From Eublepharis macularius (taxonomy: Eukaryota > Chordata > Lepidosauria > Squamata > Eublepharidae): a DNA stretch of 64,000 bases. The DNA lies in contig NC_072799.1 of NCBI RefSeq assembly GCF_028583425.1, positions 87,344,217 to 87,408,216 of the forward strand. Reading direction: 5' to 3'. A program made the position numbers and the translations under genes. The first letter of the stretch is position 1. Every line of letters starts with the position of its first letter. The notes under the pieces were generated by a model. It searched no databases and was not told the DNA's origin. It saw only the letters and a list, made by a program, of their open reading frames with translations. Positions 22,701-30,475 of the stretch are shown in pieces.

Positions 22701-25700
22701 AAAATACTGGACTTCAGAATGAACAAAAACTCTATGTTCACCGTATAGACATGAGGAAATGCAAATGTAGATTTTATTGTTGGGGAAGCTGTCCAAGACA
22801 GTTTGGTAGGAGGATGAGCTTCCTGGATGGCTGAAAGTTTCACTGCTTAAGTACTTACATCTATTTGCTTTTGCTGTGTCTAAGAGCAAACATTTGCCAT
22901 GCATTGTGTCACAGTTTTGAGAAGCAGAGCAGCTCCCTTTCAATCCATTTGCAGGTTAGGATAATTAGGAACCAAGCAACCTTTGATGAGCCCTGTGGGC
23001 AAGTCAGCACTTAGCAGTCTTTGGCAGGGCTGCAGATAGGGGACCTAGGTGAACTCTAGGTGGGGTAGAGCTCAAAAGGGTTGTCACAGGGCCAGAAACC
23101 GCACCCTGGATTGAGACCTTAATGCAAATAGCATAGCTGGCCCTGAAGGCATCAACTGCTTTTCTGCATTCTCTCATACCTTGTAATCTACCTGCAGTAT
23201 GGTTTATAATATGCCTTGCCTTAGATACAGAGCTACAGAGCTGTGTTAGTATGTAGCTGTAAAACAGTAAAGAATCCAGTAGCACCTTTAAGACTAATTG
23301 TTGTAACATAAGCTTTCGAGAACCACAGCTCTCCTTGTCAGATGCATTGTCAGATGCTGTGGTTCTTGAAAGCTTATGCTATAGCAAAGTTGGTCATCTG
23401 CCCTGAGCCTGCTGATGTGGGGAAGGCGGAATAAAAATTGAATTAAATAAATAAATAAAATAGTCTTAAAGGTGCTACTGGACTCTTTACTGTTTTGCCT
23501 TAGTTTGTCGTTTGCATTGCTCTCTCATTCCGTAACCCTAGTCCTATTGCAATTATGCTGTCTGATTGTACTGTTTTATGTTCTGCAATCTGCCTTGAAT
23601 CTCAGCAAAAAAGGCAGACTATAAAGTAAGTAAACAAAGAAAATCCTGTTGGAAACTCTTGCGTATTCTCTGTGTAATAACAATAACAAGAAAATGTGAC
23701 GTTCCCATGTGAATGGGAATAGAAAGGAAGCCAGCCTAGAAGGATAGTGCAGTGACCTTATGAATGTGCAGATTTGTGAGGGAAATGCTGAACTTATGAG
23801 GGAGATCGATAGGGCTGGAAACCCACTGCTCCAGTTGAACTCAAAGGAACATCCTTGTGGTATGCATGTGTGGGTCAGGGGGAATATTTATGTGTCAGCC
23901 GCCTATGCCCTTGTCAATCTGGGCAGGTAGAGACAATAGAGCATGTCCTTTTATACTGTAAGTTCTATCAGGAGATCCGAACCAAGTATATCTTACCAGT
24001 TATTGCTGCCTACCCAGGCAGATCAAGTCAGTCTTATTCTGCCCTCCTTTTAACTGATTCCTGTAAAGAAATTACTGCTAAGGTCGCAAGGTTCTGTGCT
24101 TTGGCTAGTGTAATCAGACAGAACACTATTACTTTTACTAGGAATTTTAATTAAGATTTTAATTATTTTATCTATTTTAACACATTGATGTATTGAATTT
24201 TTAGACATGGGTAACCTTAAAACTAATGTACTTTTATAGTTAATTTTATTCTGCTATCCTTAGCAATTTGCTGTAATGAAACCCCTGCTGAAGTAGTAAG
24301 ATCCTGCACCTCGATTAGTTTAATTAGATAGATTACCATAACTCCCTTAAGAAATTTTAACCAATATCTAACAATTTTATGTATTTAAATATATTGCCCA
24401 GCTTTCTAGATATGCTTAGACATGTAATCAATGTATTTGTTAGATACTACTGTATATGCTGATGCAAATTCTGATCCTGGATCGTAATAACAATAAACTA
24501 AACTATTTATGTGTCAGAGCGTTTAGTGATCAAAGACATTTGTCCTTGTTGGGATTTCTTTTAGCATTCCGATGTGTTCACTAATCAATAGACATCTCAG
24601 CCTACTGGCCAAAAAGTTTCCTGAAACCAAATTTGTGAAAGCTGTGGCAAACAGCTGTATTAAAAATTACCACGACAGTTGCTTGCCTACACTGTTTGTA
24701 TACAAAAATGGACAGATTGAAGCCAGGTTCGTGGGGATTACAGAATGTGGAGGAACCAAGCTGCAAGTAGAAGGTAATATTCTAAACTTTCTTAACAAAG
24801 TAGATACCCGTCAGGGCATAGAGGCAGCTACAACAGCCCTGGAATAAGTGGCCTGTCTTGCAGCACTAACATCACTGTAATATCAGCTCTGCTTGGACCT
24901 GGGTGGCAGTGATGATGGTGGCGTGTGCAGGCTCAGGTGAAACTCTGCATCCATTCTTATATTTAGCATGGCCCAAGTCCAGGACAAGAAGACCTGCAAC
25001 ATTGCCAGCCCCACAAGGGCCGCTGATCTCAGCTTGCTCCTGACAGCCAGTGGCCTTCCAGGGCAGCAGCCCTTTGGAAACTTTCCTGGCAAGTTAAAAT
25101 GCCAGACTGCCCCAATGCTTGTAGATGGAGGGTTGGGTTCAAAAGTGCCTTCCTGCATGCAGGACCCTGCTGGGCTGGGTTCGTGGCCCACCCACCCTGG
25201 TCTATTGCAGCCTGGTTATATTTTTTACCTTTTGCAAAGGATTTAGCCACCTCCTGTTTCCTTAACCCTTTCCTTGGAAACTTTCCTTTGCAATAGTTTT
25301 GCTTCCAAATATCCCAGAGAAACTGCAGTCTATGAGATGCTTTCCTAGTCAGCCTATGGCTTGGCCACTATGAGAGCTTTACCTTCATCAGGCAGCAGAA
25401 TCTTGCTTTAGAATTTTTTCGGCACTATCAATTGTCTTTTCCTAACTCCACTTGATGGAGATTTGAGTTGTCTTTGCTATAAACAGTAAGTCAGCCTGTT
25501 CAACTAGGGCTTTTTTTCAGCTGGAATGCGGTGGAATGGAGTTCCGGCACCTCTTGAAAATGGTCACATGGCCGGTGGCCCCGCCCTCTGATCTTCAGAT
25601 GGAGGGGAGTTTAGATTGCCCTCCATGCCGCTTGGTGCAGAGGGCAATCTAAACTCCCCTCTGTCTGGAGATCAAGGGGCAGGGCCACTGGCCATGTGAC

Positions 25701-27362
25701 CATTTTTGTTGAAGGCAATTTATACTTTAAAAAACTCCCTCCTTGTTCGAGCTGACCCAAAGTGATGTCATTGTGTGGTCCGGGGAGCATGCACACACTT
25801 TGCGCACATGCATGTGGTACCAGGGGCGCCGCCTCCCACCAGGAGTTGCCCCCTGTGCTGGGGCTTTTCCCAGAAAAAAAGCCCTGTGTTCAACTACAGT
25901 GCCAACTTCTACCAGAGCTTTTTGTTAAAGTAACAGTGTTGACTTTGCCATCAGCGGTTATTACAGGCTGCCTTTCTTGTTCAAAACAAAACCCTGCAGT
26001 GAAAGCATGTTTCACTCTTCAGATGGTGACCTTATAATGGTTGTCCACCTTTACTGTAAAATCTGTATCATAATGCATTAAGTGATTTTGTAATGCTGCT
26101 GCTGCTGCTATTGGTGACTCAGCTACCTTCCACCGAGGGGCTGGGAAGTTGAAAGATCACTCTGGCATTCTCATCCTGTGACTGGCTATAAAACCTAAAG
26201 AGGAAGCAGTGTTGGCAATGGCCCTTTATCATGTTAAAGCCAGTTTGCTGTAGCGGTTAAGAGCAGCAGGACTCTAAGCTGGAGAACTCAGTTTGTTCCC
26301 CCACTCCTCCGCTTGAAGTCAGTTGGGTGACCTTGGGTCACTCACAGCTCTCTCAGAGCTCTCTCAGCCCCACCCACCTCACAGGGAGATTGGCATGAGG
26401 ATAATAATAACACACTTTGTAAACCACTCTGAGTGGGCATTAAGTTGTCCTAAAGGAATGTTATTGTTATTATAAGGGTGCACCTGAGAAGACAGACTTC
26501 TTTTTACCTTTTGTCTATTTGATTATTAAACTTCAGATAAAATGTACACCCAAGCAATTGTCCTAAGTTCCTTGAAGATCTAGGACAACAACAATACTAT
26601 TAGAGAAGCATTGTGTCCATTTTCTCAATCAAGATACGATCCCTGGTAAAATCTAAGTCAAGAGACTGACTAGAAAAGCATCATGGTGGAAGTTTTAACA
26701 TAAAGATCAAGGTCACAAACTTATATTAGAACTAACTGGTGAGCTTGTCAGATAGCCATTTCCCTACTCACCTTTTGCTCATCACTTCTGTAGACTTATT
26801 TTGATGGCTAATTTCTAGGTTACTTCATCAGTAATGACTACTAGAATAAGACTGACCCTTCAGGTTCCACATAATACTCATTTCATAAAAGTGTAAGAAG
26901 ATCACTGCTGGATCAGACCGCTAGCATCTAGTCTAGCATTCTGAGTTACACAGTGACCAACCAGTTACTCTGGAGGGCCAACAACCAGGCATAGAGGCCG
27001 AGGCCTTCCCCTGGTGTTGCCTCTTGGTGCTGTTGTTCAGAGATCTACTACCTCTGAATGCGGAGGTTCCCTTTAGTCACCGTGGCTAGTGGCCACTCAT
27101 AGATCTCTCCTCCGTTATCTCCTGAACGGCCTCTCTAATATTTCCCCACATTACAACTTTTACCTTATTTTTTGTATTTTAGTTTTCTGTTGTTAAAGGT
27201 CATTGGTATTTCAGCCCACCTTAAGACCTCTTTTTGTTTCCAGAATTTGAATGGAAGTTAGCAGAGGCTGGGGCGCTCAAAACTGATTTAGAAGAAAACC
27301 CCAAAAAGGACATTGTGGATATGATGGCATCTTCAGTTAGAAATGCTTCCATATATGACTAA
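4627..27362 (+). CDS. PDCL2: PDCL2, phosducin-like protein 2 (exons 2-6 joined)
   Basis: Five segments (4627-4747, 17318-17408, 22540-22683, 24565-24773, 27244-27362) have AG acceptors and GT donors and join in one frame, giving 227 residues plus stop; with the Met-Gln of the family's first exon this is 229 residues. The product closely matches my memory of human PDCL2 (241 residues): it opens [15 protein letters not shown], has LPPKEE and [13 protein letters not shown] in the helical N-terminal part, then a thioredoxin-like domain from about residue 73 ([39 protein letters not shown]) and [10 protein letters not shown] near the end. Known for the family: phosducin-like proteins are co-chaperones of the CCT/TRiC chaperonin, and PDCL2 is the male germ-cell member needed for sperm formation in mice. 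PDCL3 is excluded by the PDCL2-type IVxxEMVLRL and ECGG segments. Odd: the protein stops about 12 residues early. Introns are swollen by repeats. Confidence 0.96.
4836..5646 (+). mobile_element. L2-type LINE, 5'-truncated, coding end intact
   Basis: One open frame of about 205 residues spans the LINE's C-terminal region: [77 protein letters not shown] and [10 protein letters not shown]. The 3' end is aaattgaaatataaataaat with a (TAAA)n run. It inserted 28 bases inside the left end of the composite hAT. Good preservation suggests it is younger than the L2 at 673-2495. Confidence 0.85.
6039..6047 (+). promoter_or_regulatory. TATA box of the hAT transposase unit
   Basis: TATAAAAGG is a textbook TATA box, followed 25-35 bases later by a pyrimidine-rich initiator-like stretch (tctggctttcactttca). 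It lies about 550 bp before the transposase start codon inside the hAT element. Function is inferred. Confidence 0.5.
6204..6545 (+). repeat. tandem repeat, about 2.4 units of 141-147 bp
   Basis: The word agggctggtgccaggc recurs at 6204 and 6345 and, altered, at 6492. Between them tgactattactattat and cctgatctggtcaggcttct recur in order. The array lies between the TATA box and the transposase start in the hAT. Confidence 0.8.
6596..7610 (+). pseudogene. hAT transposase fragment with BED zinc finger
   Basis: A 291-residue frame (6596-7471) has a low-complexity N-terminus, then at about residues 132-180 a BED-type zinc finger: [10 protein letters not shown] with CHAC and RHLKTHH supplying the Cys2-His2 set. 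Near the end [11 protein letters not shown] is the start of the hAT RNase H-like core. One base shift at about 7458 ends the frame; the next frame continues [20 protein letters not shown], as expected for hAT. Coding then dissolves into tandem repeats, so the catalytic core and the C-terminal dimerisation region are absent. It cannot encode an active transposase. Known: BED fingers bind DNA in hAT transposases. Confidence 0.75.
8968..9190 (+). repeat. R-family repeat (aagcttatgct / gtgctactggactc)
   Basis: The words catctgacgaagagagctgt, cttgaaagcttatgctac and aaaggtgctactggactctt identify a repeat seen at least seven times in the window. A related diverged piece follows at 9210-9260. It sits inside the 8428-9850 hAT. 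Confidence 0.65.
9428..9525. repeat. palindromic repeat, family F
   Basis: The arms aaatcctaagcagagtgact and agtcttcttaggattgcaat flank ctaagcccattgatttcagt and gggtttagag, forming a near-perfect hairpin of about 95 nt. Confidence 0.65.
11345..11595 (+). repeat. GC-rich minisatellite, left part
   Basis: About 1.5 units of a roughly 165-170-bp repeat: cagaccccccacccccaaga, then catcaatcaccttactgcgt, gagcggataagtgtcctccc and gggcaggcacatggggggtg. The array breaks at 11595, where an LTR begins, and resumes at 14855. Confidence 0.8.
11596..14855 (+). mobile_element. old Ty3/gypsy-like LTR retroelement, 5' half (fossil)
   Basis: A 519-bp LTR (11596-12114) begins TGTCA and ends TGACA and contains AATAAA. 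It is followed by gag-like sequence with an acidic Gln/Gly-rich region, a capsid-like region (about 13960-14280, with [10 protein letters not shown] and [10 protein letters not shown]-like segments) and a zinc-knuckle-like stretch near 14510. No polymerase region and no second LTR were seen, so only the 5' part is present. The coding frame is interrupted in several places. It inserted into, or replaced part of, the GC-rich minisatellite of the surrounding hAT. It is an old, inactive fossil. Confidence 0.7.
12979..13185 (+). repeat. 102-bp tandem duplication in the gag-like region
   Basis: The word aaccaggaatggggccagac recurs at about 12999 and 13101, and the 102-bp unit after each copy is almost identical. 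The period equals 34 codons. The near identity suggests a recent local duplication within an otherwise worn fossil. Confidence 0.8.
14855..15245 (+). repeat. GC-rich minisatellite, right part
   Basis: About 2.3 further units of the 11345-11595 repeat: cccccaagaggggaggcggc, ccgcagtcatcaaccacctt, cagaggcctggcgggcaggc and cacatggggggtgctgccag, repeating with period near 165. It continues the left part across the gypsy fossil. Confidence 0.8.
15246..15575. other. right subterminal region of the composite hAT
   Basis: Non-coding; from about 15440 it is packed with gaacaacaaac, gttcgttt, gttcatctgttcg and gaacaacgaac words, an inverted and direct hexamer cluster running into the terminal repeat. 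Such clusters are typical transposase-binding subterminal repeats of hAT elements (inference). Confidence 0.5.
15584..16212. other. intron 2, nothing recognised
   Basis: AT-rich intronic sequence after the hAT target duplication. No gene or named repeat is seen. Confidence 0.5.
16213..16440 (+). repeat. family A interspersed repeat, full-length
   Basis: The unit runs from gttgccaacctccaggtggt through ggagatctctcagaattaca and ctatggcattatacctcact to gggaattccctatcccagag. This copy defines the family whose halves are at 574-672 and 3184-3310. It may be a SINE or MITE; no A/B boxes were clear. Confidence 0.6.
16717..16960. repeat. R-family repeats: two reverse units and one forward unit forming a hairpin
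   Basis: The reverse unit gtaaagagtccagtagcacc, with taagctttcgggagccacag, spans 16717-16805. A second partial reverse unit spans 16807-16857. A forward unit (ataaagttggttagtcttaa, gtgctactgaactctttact) spans 16871-16960. Segments 16807-16857 and 16871-16921 are inverted copies with a short loop. Confidence 0.7.
17318..17408 (+). CDS. PDCL2: PDCL2 exon 3
   Basis: A pyrimidine-rich acceptor (cattcctttttag) precedes TGAAACCGTATG, and the donor is ATGTACAG followed by gtatgc. The exon encodes [19 protein letters not shown], then [12 protein letters not shown], the acidic helix before the thioredoxin-like domain. It enters in phase 1 and leaves in phase 2, matching both neighbours. Intron 2 upstream is 12.6 kb, of which 10.8 kb is one composite hAT element. 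Confidence 0.95.
17409..18580. other. intron 3, first part, nothing recognised
   Basis: Unique-looking AT-rich sequence; no coding or named repeat is seen. A short ggcggcggctgggctgactg stretch near 18254 is unexplained. Confidence 0.5.
18589..18935 (-). mobile_element. hAT MITE, copy 1
   Basis: The ends CAGGGCTTTTCTTC and GAAAAAAATCCCTG are inverted and flanked by the identical octamer ggtcttcc (18581-18588, 18936-18943). The body is the same as the copies at 25505 and 29145 but in opposite orientation. It is non-coding. Confidence 0.9.
18968..19042 (-). repeat. tRNA-like SINE head
   Basis: In reverse complement: ggtcatagctcagtgggaaa, gcatttgcttggtatgcaga, then ggtcccagtttcagtgcctg. A and B boxes are placed as in a tRNA gene, but the stem pairing is poor and SINE-like sequence is attached. 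It is the same type as 42150-42300. Confidence 0.55.
19147..20050 (-). mobile_element. L2-type LINE 3' end (- strand), interrupted by another L2
   Basis: On the - strand the 3' tail (cctggagtctcagtgagaaa) lies at 19150-19190. The coding end appears at 19780-20000 with [12 protein letters not shown] and [14 protein letters not shown]. Between them (19375-19778) is a + strand L2 fragment. It is degraded. Confidence 0.7.
19375..19778 (+). mobile_element. L2-type LINE 3' fragment inserted in an opposite L2
   Basis: It encodes an L2 C-terminus ([14 protein letters not shown] then stop), aligning with [10 protein letters not shown] at 5440. It continues through a 3' UTR ending tacaaatgtaataaaataaa. 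It splits the - strand L2 at 19147-20050. Confidence 0.65.
20051..21214. other. intron 3, mostly unrecognised, one poly-A-ended segment
   Basis: No coding was found. The segment from about 20500 to 20719, running from gaggctatatatatat to a run of 13 A's, looks like an inserted element of unknown family. The stretch 20880-21010 is C/T-rich low-complexity sequence. Confidence 0.4.
21215..21445 (-). repeat. tRNA-derived SINE
   Basis: In reverse: gccggtgtagtgtaatggtc, a B-box-like segment in aaaccccggttcaaatcgcc, then ctgcggaagctcattgggtg and ctctcaggtttgttgtgagg. A short (TG)n run with a G-run follows at 21445-21468. Confidence 0.75.
21469..22194. other. intron 3, nothing recognised
   Basis: No coding or named repeat is seen on either strand. 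Confidence 0.4.
22195..22362 (+). repeat. CR1-clade LINE 3' end fragment
   Basis: The segment tggactggatgtgccattgg, ccttatccagcatggcttct and the 8-mer tail ttatgttcttatgttctta resemble a CR1-like 3' terminus with its short tandem repeat. It is strongly 5'-truncated. Confidence 0.55.
22540..22683 (+). CDS. PDCL2: PDCL2 exon 4
   Basis: The acceptor tttttcttaatcag precedes GAAACAACGCTTG and the donor is CAATCAAG followed by gtaatt. The 144-nt exon encodes [19 protein letters not shown], then [20 protein letters not shown] and VVIHLYQS, the start of the thioredoxin-like fold. Splice phases 2 in and 2 out agree with exons 3 and 5. Confidence 0.95.
22684..23227. other. intron 4, nothing recognised
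   Basis: Unique-looking intronic sequence between exon 4 and an R-family palindrome. Confidence 0.4.
23228..23500. repeat. R-family palindrome split by an L2 tail
   Basis: A reverse unit (cagtaaagaatccagtagca, taagctttcgagaaccacag) at 23262-23344 meets a forward unit (gctgtggttcttgaaagctt, atgctatagcaaagttggt) at 23345-23395. The forward unit stops at ttggt and resumes at 23461 with agtcttaaaggtgctactgg. The 66 bases between are a LINE tail. Confidence 0.75.
23396..23460 (+). mobile_element. L2-type LINE tail inserted in the R palindrome
   Basis: The sequence catctgccctgagcctgctg, gtggggaaggcggaataaaa, with a (TAAA)n end, is a very short LINE 3' insertion. It falls exactly inside the ttggt/tagtc junction of the R repeat. 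Confidence 0.65.
23850..24515 (+). mobile_element. LINE 3' region, clade uncertain (element X)
   Basis: The coding end has a Cys/His knuckle: [19 protein letters not shown], then [20 protein letters not shown] and [13 protein letters not shown] before a stop. The AT-rich 3' UTR ends cctggatcgtaataacaata aac. The same protein segment occurs on the - strand around 37015-37190 and 34300-34449. It is 5'-truncated and inactive. Confidence 0.65.
24565..24773 (+). CDS. PDCL2: PDCL2 exon 5
   Basis: The acceptor gatttcttttag precedes CATTCCGATG and the donor is GTAGAAG followed by gtaata. The 209-nt exon encodes [55 protein letters not shown] and [12 protein letters not shown], the core of the thioredoxin-like domain. 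The only Cys in the region equivalent to the thioredoxin active site is in IPMC, with no CxxC pair, as expected for phosducin-like proteins, which are not redox enzymes. Confidence 0.95.
24774..25496. other. intron 5, first part, nothing recognised
   Basis: No named repeat or further exon is seen. The open frame after exon 5's donor (to 24846) is read-through into the intron. Confidence 0.45.
25505..25886 (+). mobile_element. hAT MITE, copy 2
   Basis: It begins TAGGGCTTTTTTTC and ends GAAAAAAAGCCCTG. The flanking octamer tgttcaac is identical at 25497-25504 and 25887-25894. An internal inverted duplication of the aaactcccctctgtctggag region is at 25600-25690. It is non-coding, like 29145-29478. 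Confidence 0.9.
26238..26478 (+). repeat. tRNA-derived SINE
   Basis: The head agccagtttgctgtagcggt, with ttaagagcagcaggactcta, is followed by the B-box region cagtttgttcccccactcct. The body has tgggtgaccttgggtcactc and the tail ataataataa. It is in intron 5. Confidence 0.75.
26880..27125 (+). repeat. LINE 3'-UTR-like interspersed repeat
   Basis: The sequence ctgctggatcagaccgctag, ctctggagggccaacaacca, gaggccgaggccttcccctg and ggaggttccctttagtcacc is a common squamate repeat body. It is probably the 3' UTR of a CR1/L3-like LINE. A related diverged piece lies at 61010-61140. Confidence 0.5.
27244..27362 (+). CDS. PDCL2: PDCL2 exon 6 (last coding exon)
   Basis: The acceptor cctctttttgtttccag precedes AATTTGAATGG. 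The exon encodes [20 protein letters not shown], then [19 protein letters not shown] and a TAA stop at 27360-27362. Human PDCL2 continues after the equivalent His-Asp with an acidic Ser/Asp-rich tail of about a dozen residues; here that tail is absent. The sequence after the stop does not restart the tail in another frame as far as I can see. Confidence 0.93.
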
Positions 27363-27479
27363 GGGGATGCTAGTGTGAAGAGACAACTGCTAGTCACGCT
27401 GGGAGAAAACTAGAAGAAGAAAAAACTCATGTTGCATTTATGGTTGGTTTAATCACAGTGTAATTAATACAACTTTAAA

Positions 27480-27485
27480 AATAAA
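27480..27485 (+). terminator. PDCL2: polyadenylation signal AATAAA, proximal
   Basis: A canonical AATAAA lies 118 bases after the PDCL2 stop codon, followed about 20-30 bases later by a T/G-bearing stretch. It is the most likely proximal cleavage signal. Confidence 0.6.
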
Positions 27486-27677
27486 CAGCACAGCATGAAT
27501 ATAGTTGTGCCCCTTTACTATACCAGTAACAAAGACCAAATCTTCATATCTCACTTCTTTCACAATCCATCTGGAAACAGAATTTGGCTTCTAGGGTTTC
27601 TGTTCTCTCAAATAATCTAGATTTCTACTCTTGGTGTATCAGAACTATGTCCAGTTATTCCAGTGACACGTCTGTGG

Positions 27678-27683
27678 AATAAA
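27678..27683 (+). terminator. PDCL2: polyadenylation signal AATAAA, distal
   Basis: A second canonical AATAAA is followed within 40 bases by a GT-rich stretch (gttgttgtttttgtgtttt), the usual downstream element. That makes it at least as good a candidate as the proximal signal. Confidence 0.6.
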
Positions 27684-27944
27684 TGGAGCCCGCCTTGGAG
27701 TTGTTGTTTTTGTGTTTTCCTGTCCTAGCAATCTTCATCCTGCCATTATATTTCCTGCTTGACCCACATTTTGTTTAACATAACTTTCTGCTGGCTGGCT
27801 GCATATTTCACAATTTGACTGTTTACATAAATAGCTTATATGGAACTGTTATATAATGAAAGATCAGGAAGGGAATAACTTAGCAGGACACATAGAACAA
27901 ATGCACTAAATGTACATATTGAACCAGAGAATGGCTTTCACTTC

Positions 27945-28185
27945 TGAGCACCAGTGTAGTGTTTAGTGGTGCAGCAATTAGTTTGGATTTGAGAGAACCT
28001 GGTTTGAATCCCTACTCTGCCATGGAAACTTGCTGGATGGCCTTGGCCAATCACACAGTCTCAGCCTAACCTTCCTTACTGGGTTGTTGTGAGGATAAAA
28101 TGGAGAACAGGAGAAGGATGTAAGCTGCTTTGGGTCCCCACTGGGGAGAAAGGTGGCATGTAAATGAAGTTAGTAAATAAATAAT
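27945..28185 (+). repeat. tRNA-derived SINE
   Basis: The head accagtgtagtgtttagtgg is followed by the B-box region acctggtttgaatccctact, ctgccatggaaacttgctgg, ttgtgaggataaaatggaga, and the tail cccactggggagaaaggtgg with aaatgaagttagtaaataaa. It lies just past the PDCL2 3' end. Confidence 0.8.
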
Positions 28186-29136
28186 GGCCAAATTCTTCTC
28201 TGAGGAAACCATCTCAAAAGCATTGCATTGCTTTTATGTATATTAGTATTCATTTTTGAAGCTCTAGGTTCAGAGGCCAATTCTAGAGATTTCCAGTAGG
28301 AGTCCACAAGAAACCCCTGTACATATTGGCCATAAAAGCACCCCCTTGGCCTTCAAACAGTCTTTCACTCTAACAACTGCGTCCCTAAAGAATTGCCTTA
28401 CCAACGTATCTGTTTGTTGTAGATTCGACAATGTATCTGTTTATCTTCATTTATCTTCAACAATGTATCTGTTTGTATTGGTCATGTTTTTCCTGACTTT
28501 TCTCTGATGAACTCAGGATGAACTCTTGTTAGAAGAGCAGCACTGAGCGCTGTCCCTTTCCTCAGATTTCAGAGGGGAACAAACCAAAGAGTTAGAAAGA
28601 TAGAGAGGTCAGGGCATCTGTTTACTGTTTACTGCTCTGACTATCCTTTGATGTGTAGGTTGCTATTCTCAGGACTTCCTCCTCTCCCCCTAGCTCTGTC
28701 ACAGCCACTCCACTCTTCTCACCTTCTCTCAATCTTACAACCAGACAGTTTGCAAGAGCGTGACATGCTGTTCACCCTTAAATAAACTGAAATCATCGTG
28801 CGAGTGAGAAACGAAATCAGGATGAAGAATCTCTCATAGCTGCAGGCTTACAAAAGCAGCACATCTTTCAGCACAGCATGAAACTTTTACTCAGCAGTGA
28901 CCTCATTCTACATATGAATCTTTTACAAATGAAAATAGTAATGAAGTGCATGACGGATGGGATACTGGTTGCTGTTAGCCATGGGCCATTGCCTTTGTTT
29001 GAACATATTCACTCTTTATTTCCCTTTCCATTCTCCTCTCCTGCCAAACCACTCTAAGAAAACCCCCCAGCAGAAAGCAAGCCAATATTGCCCATTGCCA
29101 ACACAAGTATGGACATTCTGTAGATTCTTACTTTTA
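28186..29136. other. intergenic, nothing recognised
   Basis: No gene and no named repeat. A short direct repeat, caatgtatctgttt, occurs near 28428 and 28459. Confidence 0.4.
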
Positions 29137-29144
29137 GCTAAACA

Positions 29145-29478
29145 TGGTGCTTTTTTTCAGCTGGAATGCGGTGGAACGGAGTTCTGGCACCTCTTGAAAA
29201 TGGTCACATGGCCAGTGGCCCCGCCCCCTGACCGCCGCACAGAGGGGAGTTTAGATTGCCCTCTGCGAACATGGAGGGCATTTCACTGAGGGTGATTTAA
29301 ACTTCTAAAAACTCCCCCTTTGTTTCAGCTGACCCAAAGTGACATCATTGTGCGGTCCCGGGAAAGTGCCCGCACTTTGCGCATTTGGTACCAGGGGCAC
29401 CACCTCCCACCAGGAGTTGCCCCCTGTGCTGGCAACCCACTGAGTTCCACCACCTCCTTTCTCAGAAAAAAAGCCCTG
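29145..29478 (+). mobile_element. hAT MITE, copy 3
   Basis: It begins with a worn end ending in GCTTTTTTTCAG and finishes GAAAAAAAGCCCTG. The octamer gctaaaca is identical at 29137-29144 and 29479-29486. The body matches copy 2 without its internal inverted duplication. Confidence 0.88.
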
Positions 29479-29859
29479 GCTAAACATATTTTGAAACGGA
29501 TGTGGAAAATTTCCTTAGTCCTCTCTCCTACTTCCTAAATTTAGATTGTGAGCTTCTCTGGATAGAGATATGTATTTTTACTTACTTATGGTATACTTAT
29601 ACAATGTGGGTATGATGAAAATATAAAAAAATACAATGTGACTGCTTGAAAAGTAAAAATCAGGCATAGATTTCTAGTGACCACACTTTTTAAATGAATA
29701 TTTCTCAGGTTACTTATGAGAGTAAATTTTCTATCTCACGTTTCAGATTGTCTAGCTTCTGGGTTGGTTTAAGGTGTGGTGTTTTGTGTGTGTGTGTTTT
29801 CCACAGAGTATTAATCCACTCAGAGAAAGCCATCTCCATGCAACCCTACCTCGCCATTG

Positions 29860-30070
29860 GTGGTGGAGAGTGCTGTCTAGTCATATCTGACTTATGGCAA
29901 CCCTTGCTGCAGTTTTCAGGGCAAGAGACTAATCGAGGTGCTTTGCCATTGCCTGCCTCTGCATAGTGACCCCTGGACTCCCTTGATTGTCTCCCATCCA
30001 ATTACTAACCAAGACCAACACTGCGTAGCTTAGACAAGATTGGGCTTGCCTGGGCTATCTGGGTTAGGGC
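29860..30070 (-). repeat. 5S rRNA-derived SINE
   Basis: In reverse complement it contains a 5S-like internal promoter region (gctaagcagtgttggtcttg type, then attggatgggagac-like). The body appears here as tctgacttatggcaaccctt and ctttgccattgcctgcctct. It is the same family as 43536-43755. Confidence 0.7.
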
Positions 30071-30117
30071 ACCTCACTATTACAAACCCATATATGAATG
30101 TTCTGTAAGTAATAAAC

Positions 30118-30210
30118 AATGACATCCTAAGCAGGATCAAACCTTTCTAAGCCCATCAGTGGAGTCAGAAGGGTGTAACTCTGCTTTAGACTGCACTGAA
30201 AGTTACTCAC
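30118..30210. repeat. palindromic repeat, family F
   Basis: The sequence gacatcctaagcaggatcaa ... tgtaactctgctttagactg can pair; it is a diverged copy of the hairpin at 47305-47400. Confidence 0.45.
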
Positions 30211-30394
30211 TTTTCAATATATGTCTAAAATAAATAAAAGCAAATACTTATGATCTTCTTCTTAGAGAGAGGATTTCTTTCCAGCATCCAGCAGTGTGTG
30301 TCCTTGGTAGAGCTAGCTCTAAAGAATGGGCATTCAGGTCTTGAATGTTGTGTGACCCTCAGAACAGCTTCCACTGCTCCTGTCCAGCAGAGCA

Positions 30395-30475
30395 GGTCCC
30401 AATATGTATCGTGCTATCCCGCATGCAGAGTTACTTAGAATGGTGTAACTTGGCTTAGGATAGCACTGTACATCT
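30395..30475. repeat. palindromic repeat, family F
   Basis: The sequence gtgctatcccgcatgcagag ... ggcttaggatagcactgtac forms a hairpin with about 13 paired bases at the base. Confidence 0.45.

Larger units (their letters stand above)
27363..27690 (+). other. PDCL2: PDCL2 3' untranslated region
   Basis: This AT-rich, non-repetitive stretch follows the PDCL2 stop and contains two AATAAA signals, at 27480-27485 and 27678-27683. Transcripts could end about 15-30 bases after either. The end is inferred from the signals only. Confidence 0.7.
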
